Positions 52,513 through 61,938 of a DNA stretch of 64,000 nt are shown here, in pieces; position 1 is the stretch's first letter; the number at the start of each line of letters is the position of its first letter. The notes under the pieces were generated by a model. That model searched no databases. It had not been told where the DNA came from and saw only the letters and a list, made by a program, of their open reading frames with translations. Source of the DNA: Acidisoma sp965199065. GTDB taxonomy: Bacteria; Pseudomonadota; Alphaproteobacteria; Acetobacterales; Acetobacteraceae. Position numbers and translations under genes: made by a program. Location of the stretch: assembly GCF_965199065.1 (NCBI RefSeq), contig NZ_CBDAQN010000003.1, positions 1-64,000 of the forward strand. Direction: 5' to 3'.

Positions 52513-53594
52513 GCTGCGCGACCCTCGACCCTTACCTCATCGACAAAGACGTGCAAATGCTCCGGCGGAACATGCAGGCCGCCTGTCTCGCCGGGTGCGA
52601 GGTCGACCTCCGGCGGCAGCGTTGCGACCGCCTCATGCGCCCCGAGCGCCACGCGCGCCAGTCGGCGGCGACCGAGATCCTCGACCTTCAGAATACGCAC
52701 AGGCATTCCGCCGCTGGGCAGAACCGTGGCATAGTCAGGCCGGAAGCCGAGTTCCACGCGCTTCCCCGCCGCCGCAATGGCGTACCCGACACCGAGCTCG
52801 AACACTTCGGTATCGACGGCCGCGCGGCTGCCCGAGACGACAACCGGCAGGAAATTCATGCCGGGCGAGCCGATGAAATAGCCGACGAAGCTGTGAGCCG
52901 GCCGCTCGAAAAGATCCGCCGGCGTGCCGATCTGCAGCACCGCGCCATCCTTCATGACGACCACCTCATCGGCAAAAGTCAGCGCCTCCACCTGGTCATG
53001 CGTCACATAGATCATCAGCATGTCGAGCGCCTGATGCACCGCCTTGAGCTTCGAGCGCAGTTCCCACTTCAGCGCCGGATCGATCACCGTCAGCGGCTCG
53101 TCGAAGAGCACCGCTGACACATCCGCGCGGACAAGACCACGCCCGAGCGAAATCTTCTGCTTCGCGTCGGCGGTGAGGCCGCGCGCACGGCGGTTCAGCA
53201 CCGGCCGGAGATCGAGCAAATCGGCGATTTCGCTCACGCGCCGCTCGATGGATGCGCGATCCATGCGCCGGTTCTTAAGCGGGAAAGCAAGATTCTCGGC
53301 GACCGTCATCGTGTCGTAGATGACCGGGAACTGGAAGACCTGAGCGATGTTGCGCTTCTCGGTCGAGAGTTGAGTCACATCCCGATTGTCAAAAAGCAGC
53401 CGCCCTTCGGATGGGATGACGAGTCCCGAGATAATGTTGAGCAGCGTGGTCTTTCCGCAGCCCGAAGGACCGAGCAGCGCGTAAGCGCGGCCCTGGCGCC
53501 AGACATGATCGATCGGCTTCAGCGCGTACTGAGGCGACATTCCGGCCGGCCCCGGATAAGCATGGGCGATGTGATCGAGAGTGATACTTGCCAT
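52509..53594 (-). CDS. glpT: Glycerol ABC transporter ATPase GlpT (degenerate signature motif)
   Basis: A 361-residue ATPase with Walker A GPSGCGKTT, Walker B AVLFDEPLTVIDP and an intact switch histidine in YVTHDQVEAL. The ABC signature, usually LSGGQ, reads LTADAKQKISLGRGL. Its partner GlpS has a good signature but no switch histidine. In the heterodimer, this subunit's ATP site is completed by the GlpS signature and should be the active one. A C-terminal regulatory domain follows (about 240-361). ABC glycerol systems of this type are typical of alphaproteobacteria. Confidence 0.94.
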   Translation of the reverse strand: MASITLDHIAHAYPGPAGMSPQYALKPIDHVWRQGRAYALLGPSGCGKTTLLNIISGLVIPSEGRLLFDNRDVTQLSTEKRNIAQVFQFPVIYDTMTVAENLAFPLKNRRMDRASIERRVSEIADLLDLRPVLNRRARGLTADAKQKISLGRGLVRADVSAVLFDEPLTVIDPALKWELRSKLKAVHQALDMLMIYVTHDQVEALTFADEVVVMKDGAVLQIGTPADLFERPAHSFVGYFIGSPGMNFLPVVVSGSRAAVDTEVFELGVGYAIAAAGKRVELGFRPDYATVLPSGGMPVRILKVEDLGRRRLARVALGAHEAVATLPPEVDLAPGETGGLHVPPEHLHVFVDEVRVEGRAA

Positions 53595-53604
53595 CGGGTT
53601 TTCC

Positions 53605-54711
53605 TCAGGCCATCGCGGTCAAGGGACGGGCGGCGAAGCTTTCGGGAGCCCGGACAAGGGTTCCGACGGTGTCGAAGACGAAAAGGCGCCGAGGGTCGAT
53701 ACTGATCTCTGCCGCTGCACCCGGCTGCCAGTCGTGCACGCCGAGAACGAGGCTCACCCACACCGCGAAGCCCACATCGAGATGCACGAAGCTCTCGGAG
53801 CCGCTGATCTCGGTCACGGCAACCTTCCCGCCGAAGACATCGCGATTACTCGAGGGTTGCCCAAGGCTGGCATCCTCGACACGGAAGCCGATCCGATACG
53901 AGCCATCGGGCAAGCCGGGGAGCAACGCATGAGCCGACATCCGCCGGCCGTCAGGGAGGATGGCCTCGCCGCCTTGAAGCGTCACCGCCATCTCGTTGAG
54001 CGGCGGGTCCGAAAAAACGCGCGCTGCATCGATATTGGCCGGCCGGCGGTAGACGGCGGGCGTCGAGCCGATCTGCGTCACCCGGCCCTGCCACAGCGTG
54101 GCGGTGGTGCCGCCCAACAGCAGAGCCTCGGCCGGCTCGGTGGTTGCGTAGACAAGGATGGTGCCGGTCGCCGCAAAGAGCTTGGGTAACTCCTCCCGCA
54201 ACTCCTCGCGCAGCTTGTAGTCGAGGTTCGCCAGCGGTTCGTCGAGCAGCACCAGATCGGCGTGCTTGACCAGGGCGCGGGCAATCGCCGTCCGTTGTTG
54301 CTGGCCGCCCGAAAGCTGGGCAGGCAGCCGGGCTAGATAGGGGTCGAGCCGCAGCACGCGGGAGGCTTCGCGGACCCGGTTCTCGATCTCGGCCTTCGGG
54401 AGCCCGGCGACGCGCAAAGGCGACGCGATGTTTTCGTAAACCGTCAGCGACGGATAGTTCACGAACTGCTGGTAGACCATCGCCACGGATCGCTTGCGCA
54501 CCGGCACGCCGCCGACGTTCACGCCATCCACCGTGATCGCTCCTGTGCTTGGCTTGTCGAGCCCGGCCATCAGCCGCATCAGCGTCGTCTTGCCGGAGAG
54601 AGTGGGGCCGAGCAGCACGTTCATGGTGCCGCGCTCGAAGGTCAGGGTCACGTCATCGATGATGACATCCTGCCCGAGCTTGAGACCAACATGATCGAGT
54701 TGAAGGCTCAC
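53605..54711 (-). CDS. glpS: Glycerol ABC transporter ATPase GlpS (switch histidine missing)
   Basis: A 368-residue ATPase. It has Walker A GPTLSGKTT, the signature LSGGQQQRTAIARAL and Walker B LVLLDEPLANLD. The switch region, normally THD, reads YATTEPAEAL: histidine is replaced by threonine. Together with the degenerate signature of GlpT this makes one consensus and one degenerate ATP site. It starts with ATG overlapping the glpD stop (ATGA). A C-terminal OB-like regulatory domain is present. Confidence 0.94.
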   Translation of the reverse strand: MSLQLDHVGLKLGQDVIIDDVTLTFERGTMNVLLGPTLSGKTTLMRLMAGLDKPSTGAITVDGVNVGGVPVRKRSVAMVYQQFVNYPSLTVYENIASPLRVAGLPKAEIENRVREASRVLRLDPYLARLPAQLSGGQQQRTAIARALVKHADLVLLDEPLANLDYKLREELREELPKLFAATGTILVYATTEPAEALLLGGTTATLWQGRVTQIGSTPAVYRRPANIDAARVFSDPPLNEMAVTLQGGEAILPDGRRMSAHALLPGLPDGSYRIGFRVEDASLGQPSSNRDVFGGKVAVTEISGSESFVHLDVGFAVWVSLVLGVHDWQPGAAAEISIDPRRLFVFDTVGTLVRAPESFAARPLTAMA

Positions 54712-56294
54712 GAGACAGGCTCCTGCGTCGGCACGATGCGCCGCAGGGCGTCCTCCACGCGGCTTGCCTCAGCCTTGGAAAGCCGGAGGCCGAGTTTGCT
54801 GCGCCGCCAAAGCACGTCCTGAGTTGTGCGAGCCCATTCAGAACGGACGAGATACAGCAGTTCGGCTTCGGTGAGATCAGCGCCGAAGACCGGACCAAGG
54901 TCGGCCGCGCCCCGAGCCCCGGCAAGCATGCCGTGGATGCGCGTGCCATAGGCGCGAAGCAACCGGCGCAGATGGGTCTCCGAAAGGAAGGGATAGCGCG
55001 CCGCGGCGGCTCTCAGCGTCACCTCGAACCCTTGCATCGGGAAATCTCCGCCAGGCAGGGGCGTTCTGCCGGTCCAGCCCGCCGCCTTGCCGGTTGCCGC
55101 AGGCAGATGCGGAGACAACTGCGCGAGCGCCGCTTCCGCGAGACGCCGGTAGGTCGTGATCTTGCCGCCGAACACGGACAGTAGAGGCGGCGCGCCACCT
55201 TCGACATCCAGCTTCAACACATAATCACGCGTGGCGGCCTGCGCCGCGCTTTCACCGCTTTCATCATAAAGCGGACGAACGCCGGAATAGGCCCATACAA
55301 CCGCGTCGGGCATGACCGGGACACGCAGATAGTCGTTCGCGGAACGGCAGAGGTAATCCACCTCCTCCGCCGTCGCATGCACAAGCGCCGGATCGCCCTT
55401 GTAGTCCTGATCGGTCGTACCGATGAGCGTGAAATCCTGCTCATAGGGAATTACAAAGAAGATACGCTTGTCTTCGTTCTGGAAAATGTAGCAGCCCGCG
55501 TGGTCGTATAGTTTTGGAACGACGATGTGGCTGCCTTGAACCAGCCTGACGGGCGCACGGCTGTTGCTGCGCATGACGGCCTGCGCCACGTCCCCGACCC
55601 AGGGACCCGCCGCATTCACCAACGCCCTTGCCTGGATCGTGGTGGCTTGTCCTGTCTCCTCATCGCGCACAACCACGTTCCATAGTCCGTCGCGGCGCTC
55701 GGCCGAAATGCAGTTCGTGCGGGGTGCGATGGTGGCGCCGAGTTCGGCCGCCGCCATCGCGTTGAGTACGACGAGACGTGAATCTTCCACCCAGCAATCG
55801 GAATATTCGAACCCGCGCTTGAATTCGGATTTCAGTGGTTCGCCGACTGGATCACGCGTCAGATCGACAACTCGCGTCTTCGGCAGTTTCTTCCGGCCAC
55901 CGATATTATCGTAGAGGAACAGACCGAGGCGCAGAAGCCAGCGCGGCCTGAGTTTCTTGTGATAGGGCAGCAGGAATCGCAGGGGCCAGACGATATGGGG
56001 CGCGATGCTCCACAAAACCTCCCGCTCCATAAGCGCCTCGCGCACCAGCCGGAACTCGTAATGTTCAAGGTAGCGCAGGCCGCCGTGGATAAGCTTGGTC
56101 GAGGCGCTCGAAGTGCCGGAGCCGAGGTCGCTCTTCTCGCACAGAAAGACGCGCCAGCCGCGCCCGGCGGCATCACGGGCGATGCCGCAACCGTTTATCC
56201 CACCTCCGATGATGGCCAAGTCGAAGACGCTTTCTGGAGCGTTGATGTCCAACTGCGCTTCATTCCCATAGCAGCGCCTCTGGCGAGCGCCCAT
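54708..56294 (-). CDS. glpD: Glycerol-3-phosphate dehydrogenase
   Basis: A membrane-associated FAD enzyme of about 528 residues that oxidises glycerol 3-phosphate to dihydroxyacetone phosphate and passes electrons to quinone. The FAD motif FDLAIIGGGINGCGIARDAA begins near residue 25, followed by KSDLGSGTSSASTKLIHGGL. The C-terminal domain has the usual Arg/Lys-rich sequence. The ATG at 56294 is the best of several; the upstream ATG at 56330 lacks conservation. It is the first catabolic gene after glpR. Confidence 0.95.
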   Translation of the reverse strand: MGARQRRCYGNEAQLDINAPESVFDLAIIGGGINGCGIARDAAGRGWRVFLCEKSDLGSGTSSASTKLIHGGLRYLEHYEFRLVREALMEREVLWSIAPHIVWPLRFLLPYHKKLRPRWLLRLGLFLYDNIGGRKKLPKTRVVDLTRDPVGEPLKSEFKRGFEYSDCWVEDSRLVVLNAMAAAELGATIAPRTNCISAERRDGLWNVVVRDEETGQATTIQARALVNAAGPWVGDVAQAVMRSNSRAPVRLVQGSHIVVPKLYDHAGCYIFQNEDKRIFFVIPYEQDFTLIGTTDQDYKGDPALVHATAEEVDYLCRSANDYLRVPVMPDAVVWAYSGVRPLYDESGESAAQAATRDYVLKLDVEGGAPPLLSVFGGKITTYRRLAEAALAQLSPHLPAATGKAAGWTGRTPLPGGDFPMQGFEVTLRAAAARYPFLSETHLRRLLRAYGTRIHGMLAGARGAADLGPVFGADLTEAELLYLVRSEWARTTQDVLWRRSKLGLRLSKAEASRVEDALRRIVPTQEPVS

Positions 56295-56371
56295 AAACGC
56301 AAATGAACCACGAAAAATTCGAACATGCAAGCGATCAGCCCGGCACGGACAGGGCCGAGAACCGACCGTGG

Positions 56372-57157
56372 CTAATCGTCCTCCGGGTCTCCGCCGGTCT
56401 CTATGACCTCTATACCGAGCCTCTGGAAGAGTTCCGTCATTTTGGAAGGCAGACGATCCGTCACCAGGACATCGATTTCATCCAACTGCGCAATTCGAAC
56501 CGGAGCTCGCCGGTTGAATTTCGTCTGGTCCGTGACAAGAACGATGCGCCGTGCATTCTCGATGATGGCCCGCGATACCTGGACCTCGCGAACATCGTAG
56601 TCCAGCAGCGTGCCGTCCTCGTCGATCGCCGAGGTGCCGATGATAGCGAGGTCAACCTTGAATTGGCGGATGATGTCGGCTGCCATCTGCCCGACTATGC
56701 CGCCGTCGCTCGCACGGATGGCGCCACCGGCGATGATCAAGTTTATGGCGCTGTTGCGATACAGGACGTTGGCGACGTTGATGTTGTTGGTGATCACGAG
56801 AAGTCCGGTGCGGCCGACGATCGCCTGCGCTACCTCCTCGGTTGTCGTCCCCAGATTGATGAAGAGCGATGAATGGTCGGGAATGAGTTGAGCCGCGGCC
56901 GCTCCGATCCGGCGTTTATTCGACTGCGCCACCAGCTTGCGGGCCTCGTAGGCAAGGTTCTCGACACCCGAGGCGACGACAGCCCCGCCATGGGTCCGCG
57001 TGATCAGCCGCGCCTCGCTCAGGTCATTGAGGTCACGCCGGATCGTCTGCGGCGTAACGCCGAACCGGACGACCAGATCCTCGACGGCCACGCGCCCGGT
57101 CTCGCGGACCAGGGTGGCGATTTCCTGTTGACGCCGCGAGGCCGGCCGGAGGGTGTC
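56372..57157 (-). CDS. glpR: DeoR-family repressor of glycerol genes (GlpR)
   Basis: A 261-residue regulator. The N-terminal helix-turn-helix (RRQQEIATLVRETGRVAVED then FGVTPQTIRRDLNDL) and the sugar-phosphate-binding domain (GTTTEEVAQAI, VTDQTKFNRRAPVRI) are complete. It probably represses the following operon and responds to glycerol 3-phosphate. The GTG at 57157 is the first start after the stop of the preceding gene at 57165; in-frame codons further upstream overlap that gene and were excluded. Confidence 0.92.
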   Translation of the reverse strand, partial: DTLRPASRRQQEIATLVRETGRVAVEDLVVRFGVTPQTIRRDLNDLSEARLITRTHGGAVVASGVENLAYEARKLVAQSNKRRIGAAAAQLIPDHSSLFINLGTTTEEVAQAIVGRTGLLVITNNINVANVLYRNSAINLIIAGGAIRASDGGIVGQMAADIIRQFKVDLAIIGTSAIDEDGTLLDYDVREVQVSRAIIENARRIVLVTDQTKFNRRAPVRIAQLDEIDVLVTDRLPSKMTELFQRLGIEVIETGGDPEDD

Positions 57158-57164
57158 CACAGGG

Positions 57165-57812
57165 CTAGCTGTTCGCCGCGAAGGACACACCGAAATTGAA
57201 AGCTATGGAGATACGCAAGCCCGTGCCACGGTAAGGCCGGACCTGGTGGAACAGCCACGAGGGAAACAGGAACAGCAAGCCAGGCCTCGGGCGGATAGTC
57301 TCCCCGCTGCCGACAGAAGCGCCGTCGTCCCCGGCGAACTTGAGCGCGGGCGCGTACATGCCGGGGCCCGGCCCTCGCGGATCGATCATCTCAAACTCGC
57401 CCCCGAGCGCCGGGTCGCTCGCACAGCCGCCGTCGTCGACATAGTAAGTGCCGGACCAGAAGCTCCCCGGATGGTAGTGGCTGATATTGCCGTCGCCGGG
57501 GCCATTCACGTTCGCCCAGGCCTGCGTCGTCCAATTCGGCGTGACCTTCTGGCCGTGACGGTCGGCCGTCATCTGAGTGGCGACATGGCGCGCGGCGGTC
57601 AGCACCTCACCGACGCGCGGGCCGCCCCATTCGGCAATCTCCCGATCGGAATGCCAACCACCGGCGTTCGACGCCTGGATCGAGGGCGTGCTGGAGCGCC
57701 TTTCCAGGATGAGCCGGGAAAGTTCGGCGTTTCGCGCCGCAGCATCGGGCAGTTCGACTGCCGCAACGGGCGTCGCGAAAAGACCGCGAATGTTGATTTC
57801 GATGCGCGCCAT
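57165..57812 (-). CDS. 2OG-Fe(II) oxygenase family protein (TIGR02466 type)
   Basis: A 215-residue protein. The start MARIEINIRGLFATPVAAVE and the iron site NISHYHPGSFWSGTYYVDD (His, Asp), with the distal His in LFHQVRPYRGTG and Arg in LRISIAFNF, match the putative 2-oxoglutarate-dependent oxygenase family known as TIGR02466. Substrates are unknown; related enzymes hydroxylate proteins. It lies 7 bases before glpR on the same strand, so it may be the first gene of the glycerol operon. Confidence 0.85.
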   Translation of the reverse strand: MARIEINIRGLFATPVAAVELPDAAARNAELSRLILERRSSTPSIQASNAGGWHSDREIAEWGGPRVGEVLTAARHVATQMTADRHGQKVTPNWTTQAWANVNGPGDGNISHYHPGSFWSGTYYVDDGGCASDPALGGEFEMIDPRGPGPGMYAPALKFAGDDGASVGSGETIRPRPGLLFLFPSWLFHQVRPYRGTGLRISIAFNFGVSFAANS

Positions 57813-57998
57813 GTTCGTTCCCCGTCTTGCGTGTGCAAGAGGCGCGCCTTGCTGTCAACAAAGAGAAGATCTATTTCGTTAGACCAATCGGCTGTTTCTC
57901 CAGGTGCGCGAGCCCTTCAACCCTTAGGGGATTTAAATCGGGGCAACGAACGCCAACCGGTCACGCGAAGAGCGATCAAAACCACAGGAGGTTTGAAT

Positions 57999-58091
57999 TG
58001 GCGGAGGGGATGAGATTCGAACTCACGGTACGGCTTGACGCCGTACAACGGTTTAGCAAACCGCCGCCTTCAGCCACTCGGCCACCCCTCC
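57999..58091 (-). tRNA. tRNA-Ser(GCU)
   Basis: On minus, GGAGGGG pairs with CCCCTCC to form the acceptor stem, followed by discriminator G and an encoded CCA at 57999-58001. The anticodon loop TTGCTAA gives GCU, which reads AGC/AGU. The long variable arm (TGTACGGCGTCAAGCCGTACC, cited in part as ACGGC...GCCGT) is typical of tRNA-Ser. Confidence 0.97.
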
Positions 58092-58194
58092 GCCGGGAGA
58101 AGCAAACCAGTCACACGACGTTTGCAAAGCCGTTCTAGCGACCCCTACCCCCTCGGTCAATCAGTGGCCGCCGTCCAATCCAATGGTGACCGTC

Positions 58195-59646
58195 TCACAG
58201 CTTCCGCTTCAGAGCCTCGTTCACCAGGGCCGGATTGCCCCGGCCGCCCATCGCCTTCATCACCTGCCCCACGAAGAACCCGAACAGCTTATCTTTGCCG
58301 CCCTTATACTCCGCCAGCTTGTCCGGGTTGGCCGCCAGAACCTGATCCACCGCACCGTCGATCGCGCCCGTGTCCGTCACCTGACGCAGCCCCCGGGCCT
58401 CGACAATGGCGGCGGCGGTCTCCCCCGTCTCCATCATCGCCTCCATCACCTCCTTGGCGATGCGGCCATTGATCGTCGCGTCCGCCAGCAGATCCAGAAG
58501 CCCACCAAGCGCCTCGGCCGAGACCGGGCTGTTCTCGATCCCCCGCCCCATCCGGTTCAGCCCTGCAAAGAAATCCCCCAACATCCAGTTGGACGCGATC
58601 TTTCCGTCCCGCCCACGCGCCACAACCTCATAGAAATCGGCTGTCCCCTGCTCCATCACGAGCACGCCCGCATCATAGGCGGGCAGCCCGTACTGGCTCA
58701 TGAACCTTGCCTTCTTGGCATCCGGCAATTCCGGCAGACCCTCCGCCAGCTCATCCACCCATGCCCGCTCGATCACCAGCGGCAACAGATCCGGATCGGG
58801 GAAATAACGATAGTCGTGCGCGTCCTCCTTCGAGCGCATCGAGCGCGTCTCGCCGCGGCCCGGATCATAAAGGCGCGTCTCCTGCTGAACCTCCTCGCCC
58901 GCCTCCCAAATCTCCACCTGGCGCCGTGCCTCGGCCTCGATCGCCTGCATCACGAAGCGAACCGAGTTGACGTTCTTGATTTCGCAACGCGTGCGGAAGG
59001 ACTCCCCCGTCTTTCGCACCGAGACGTTCACGTCCGCGCGCATGGAGCCCTCCTCCATGTTGCCATCGCAAGTGCCAAGATAGCGCATGATGGTCCGCAG
59101 CTTCCGAAGATATGCCCCCGCCTCCTCCGGCGCGCGCATATCCGGCTCGCTCACGATCTCCATCAGCGCCACGCCAGAGCGGTTGAGATCGATGAAGGAC
59201 AGCGCCGGGTGCTGGTCGTGCATCGACTTGCCGGCATCCTGCTCCAGATGCAGCCGCGTCACGCCGATCGAGCGGATAGCGCCGCCCTCCAGCTCGATAT
59301 CGATGACGCCCTTGCCCACGATCGGATGAGCGAACTGGCTGATCTGATAGCCCGCGGGCAGATCGGCATAGAAATAGTTTTTGCGGTCAAAACGACTGAC
59401 GAGGTTGATCTCTGCGTTCAGGCCCAAGCCGGTCCGCACCGCCTGCGCCACGCATTCACCGTTGAGCACCGGCAACATGCCGGGGAAGGCCGCGTCGACA
59501 AAGCTCACCTGGCTATTGGGTTCTGCGCCATATTCGGCTGAGGCCCCGCTGAACAGCTTCGCCTTCGAGACGACCTGAGCGTGGACTTCCAGCCCGATGA
59601 CCAACTCCCAGGGACCGGTCGCACCCTCGATGACATATGCGCTCAT
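58195..59646 (-). CDS. gatB: Aspartyl/glutamyl-tRNA amidotransferase subunit B
   Basis: A 483-residue subunit that binds and phosphorylates misacylated Glu-tRNA(Gln) or Asp-tRNA(Asn). LVIGLEVHAQVVSKAKLFSG near the N-terminus and FDRKNYFYADLPAGYQISQ are the family landmarks; the C-terminal YqeY-like tail (KLFGFFVGQVMKAMGG) is complete. The gene overlaps gatA by four bases (ATGA). Housekeeping gene for cells lacking GlnRS or AsnRS. Confidence 0.97.
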   Translation of the reverse strand: MSAYVIEGATGPWELVIGLEVHAQVVSKAKLFSGASAEYGAEPNSQVSFVDAAFPGMLPVLNGECVAQAVRTGLGLNAEINLVSRFDRKNYFYADLPAGYQISQFAHPIVGKGVIDIELEGGAIRSIGVTRLHLEQDAGKSMHDQHPALSFIDLNRSGVALMEIVSEPDMRAPEEAGAYLRKLRTIMRYLGTCDGNMEEGSMRADVNVSVRKTGESFRTRCEIKNVNSVRFVMQAIEAEARRQVEIWEAGEEVQQETRLYDPGRGETRSMRSKEDAHDYRYFPDPDLLPLVIERAWVDELAEGLPELPDAKKARFMSQYGLPAYDAGVLVMEQGTADFYEVVARGRDGKIASNWMLGDFFAGLNRMGRGIENSPVSAEALGGLLDLLADATINGRIAKEVMEAMMETGETAAAIVEARGLRQVTDTGAIDGAVDQVLAANPDKLAEYKGGKDKLFGFFVGQVMKAMGGRGNPALVNEALKRKL

Positions 59647-61124
59647 CGTCCTGCCTCCATGCAGATGGCGGGTTTGGCCGAGAAGCCCGCCGCCGCCTCC
59701 AGCGCCGCGCCCACGGCAAACACTGTTTCCTCGTCGAAATGCCGCCCCAGCACCTGCAACCCGAGCGGCAGTCCGTCGGCGTCCAGCCCCGCCGGCACGG
59801 AAATGCCCGGCACGCCAGCCATGGAAGCCGGCACGGTGAACACGTCGTTCAGGTACATCTGCACCGGGTCGTCGCTCTTCTCACCGAGCCCAAAGGCCGC
59901 CGAGGGCGCCGTCGGCGTCAGCAGCGCATCGACGCGCTCGAACGCCTGCGTGAAGTCGCGCAGGATAAGCGCCCGCACCTTCTGCGCCTTGAGGTAATAA
60001 GCGTCGTAATAGCCCGCCGAGAGCACATAGGTGCCGATGAGAATGCGCCGCCGCACCTCTGGTCCGAACCCGGCCGCGCGGGTTTCCTCGTAGAGGTCGG
60101 TGAGGTCGTTCGCCGGCACCCGCAGCCCGAAGCGTACCCCGTCATAGCGCGCGAGGTTGGACGAGGCCTCGGCCGGCGCCACGATGTAGTAGGTGGCGAG
60201 GCCGTATTTCGTGTGCGGCAGGGAGACGTCGACAATCTCCGCACCGGCGTCGCGGAGCCAGGCGATGCCCTGGGTCCACAACGCCTCGATCTCGGACGAC
60301 ACGCCCTCCGCATGATATTCGCGCGGAATGCCGATACGGAGCCCCTTCACGCCGCGACGGCAGGCGGCGGCATAATCCGGCACCGGGCGGTTGACGCTCG
60401 TGCTGTCCTTCGGGTCATGCCCCGCCATCGAGCCGAGCAGGATCGCGGTGTCCTCCACCGTGCGGGCGAAGGGTCCAGGCTGGTCTAGCGAAGAGGCGAA
60501 GGCGACCACGCCCCAGCGCGAGCAACGCCCGTAGGTCGGCTTCATGCCGACGATGCCGCAGAAGGACGCCGGCTGGCGGATCGACCCGCCGGTATCGGTG
60601 CCCGTCGAGGCGAGCGCCATGCCAGCCGCGACCGCCGCCGCCGAGCCGCCCGAGGAGCCGCCCGGTACCAGTTGCGTGTTGGCGCCGCGCCGCTGCCACG
60701 GGTTGATGGTCGCCCCGAAGGCCGAGGTGGTGGTCGAGGACCCCATCGCGAATTCGTCGAGGTTCGTCTTGCCGAGGAACACCGCGCCGTCCCGCAGCAT
60801 GTTGGCGGTGACGGTGCTCTCGTACGGCGGCACGAACGGCTCGAGGATGCGGCTCGCCGCCGTCGTCCGCACACCCTTGGTGCAGAACAGATCCTTGATC
60901 GCCATCGGCAGCCCGGCGAGCGGTCCGCCCTCGCCCCGCGCGATCGCCGCATCGGCGGCGTCCGCCTGGGCCAGCGCCAACTCGGGCGTGACCGTGATGT
61001 AGGCGTGGAGTTCCGGCTCCAACGCGGTGATGGCGGCGAGATGCGCCTCCGTCAGCTCACGCGCGGAGATCCGGCGAGCACGCAGAGCGTCGCGCGCGCT
61101 GCTTAGGGTGAATTCAAGCGTCAT
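59643..61124 (-). CDS. gatA: Aspartyl/glutamyl-tRNA amidotransferase subunit A
   Basis: A 493-residue amidase that releases ammonia from glutamine. The Ser-cis-Ser-Lys triad lies in LPMAIKDLF (Lys) and PGGSSGGSAAAVAAGM (serines); GTDTGGSIRQPASFCG carries the nucleophile. The start MTLEFTLSSARDALR is conserved and follows the gatC stop by one base; the 28 in-frame codons upstream lie within gatC and are not part of the gene. Confidence 0.97.
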   Translation of the reverse strand: MTLEFTLSSARDALRARRISARELTEAHLAAITALEPELHAYITVTPELALAQADAADAAIARGEGGPLAGLPMAIKDLFCTKGVRTTAASRILEPFVPPYESTVTANMLRDGAVFLGKTNLDEFAMGSSTTTSAFGATINPWQRRGANTQLVPGGSSGGSAAAVAAGMALASTGTDTGGSIRQPASFCGIVGMKPTYGRCSRWGVVAFASSLDQPGPFARTVEDTAILLGSMAGHDPKDSTSVNRPVPDYAAACRRGVKGLRIGIPREYHAEGVSSEIEALWTQGIAWLRDAGAEIVDVSLPHTKYGLATYYIVAPAEASSNLARYDGVRFGLRVPANDLTDLYEETRAAGFGPEVRRRILIGTYVLSAGYYDAYYLKAQKVRALILRDFTQAFERVDALLTPTAPSAAFGLGEKSDDPVQMYLNDVFTVPASMAGVPGISVPAGLDADGLPLGLQVLGRHFDEETVFAVGAALEAAAGFSAKPAICMEAGR

Positions 61125-61125
61125 C

Positions 61126-61428
61126 TCATTCCACCACTTTCGGCACGGTATAGAAAGGTCCGGAGCGCGCCGGCGCATTGGCCAGCACAGCCTCGGTCTG
61201 GTCGCCATCGGTCACCACATCCTCGCGGAGTGCGAGCGTCGCCGATCCCACCGAGGCGAGCGGATCCACGCCCGAGACATCGACCTCGTTCAGTTGCTCG
61301 ATCCAGCCCAGAATCGCGCCGAGTTCGGATTGGAGTTGCGCCACATCCTCGTCGGCCAGTCGGATGCGCGCCAGCCGCGCGATGCGGCGGACGGCGGCGG
61401 GGTCGAGGGCAGCGGATGCAGAGGCCAT
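61126..61428 (-). CDS. gatC: Aspartyl/glutamyl-tRNA amidotransferase subunit C
   Basis: A 100-residue subunit that locks GatA and GatB together. Family blocks are ALDPAAVRRIARLARIRLAD, LGAILGWIEQLNEVDVSGV and the end SGPFYTVPKVVE. The gene order gatC-gatA-gatB on minus is canonical. It is divergent from ruvX with a 51-base gap. Confidence 0.95.
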   Translation of the reverse strand: MASASAALDPAAVRRIARLARIRLADEDVAQLQSELGAILGWIEQLNEVDVSGVDPLASVGSATLALREDVVTDGDQTEAVLANAPARSGPFYTVPKVVE

Positions 61429-61479
61429 GGAACAAGAACGTCCTTGGGAATTAGGGAGGGGCGGACCATAAAGGTGCCC

Positions 61480-61938
61480 ATGCCTGTCATCAACTTGAGT
61501 GAGCTTTGCGCGGGGCTGGAACGCGACGAACGCCTGATCGGGCTCGACCCAGGCTCGAAGACGATAGGAGTGGCCCTGTCGGACGTGCGGCTGAAGGTGG
61601 CGAGCCCCTACGGCACCTTGCCGCGCAAGAAGCTCGCCGGCATCGCGGCGGAGCTACAACGGCTGGCGGCGCGCGAGGGCGCGGGCGGGCTGGTGGTGGG
61701 TCTGCCTCTGGCCTCAGACGGGCGGATGGGTCCGGCGGCGCAAGCGGCGCGCGACTGGGCCTGGGCGATTTCGGACGCGGTGGGACTTCCGGCAGCGCTT
61801 TGGGATGAGACGCTGACGACCGCCGAGGTGCATGAGTTGCTGATCAGCGCCGACATCAGCCGGAAGCGCCGGGCGGCTGTGGTCGACCGGATGGCCGCGG
61901 CACGTATTCTTCAGTCGGCGCTCGATTCGCTCGGATAG
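61480..61938 (+). CDS. ruvX: Holliday junction resolvase-like protein RuvX/YqgF
   Basis: A 152-residue RNase H-fold nuclease involved in 16S rRNA 5'-end processing and possibly Holliday-junction resolution. LIGLDPGSKTIGVALSD contains the first catalytic Asp; VVGLPLASDGRMG and DETLTTAEVHELL the others. The ATG at 61480 has AAAGGTG just upstream; in-frame codons before it overlap gatC. Its last 28 bases overlap the convergent hypothetical gene. Confidence 0.95.
   Translation: MPVINLSELCAGLERDERLIGLDPGSKTIGVALSDVRLKVASPYGTLPRKKLAGIAAELQRLAAREGAGGLVVGLPLASDGRMGPAAQAARDWAWAISDAVGLPAALWDETLTTAEVHELLISADISRKRRAAVVDRMAAARILQSALDSLG

Noticed and set aside
57827..58138. Plus-strand frame of 103 codons across tRNA-Ser
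   Set aside because: EGMRFELTVRLDAVQRFSKP is the standard artefact of antisense tRNA-Ser reading.
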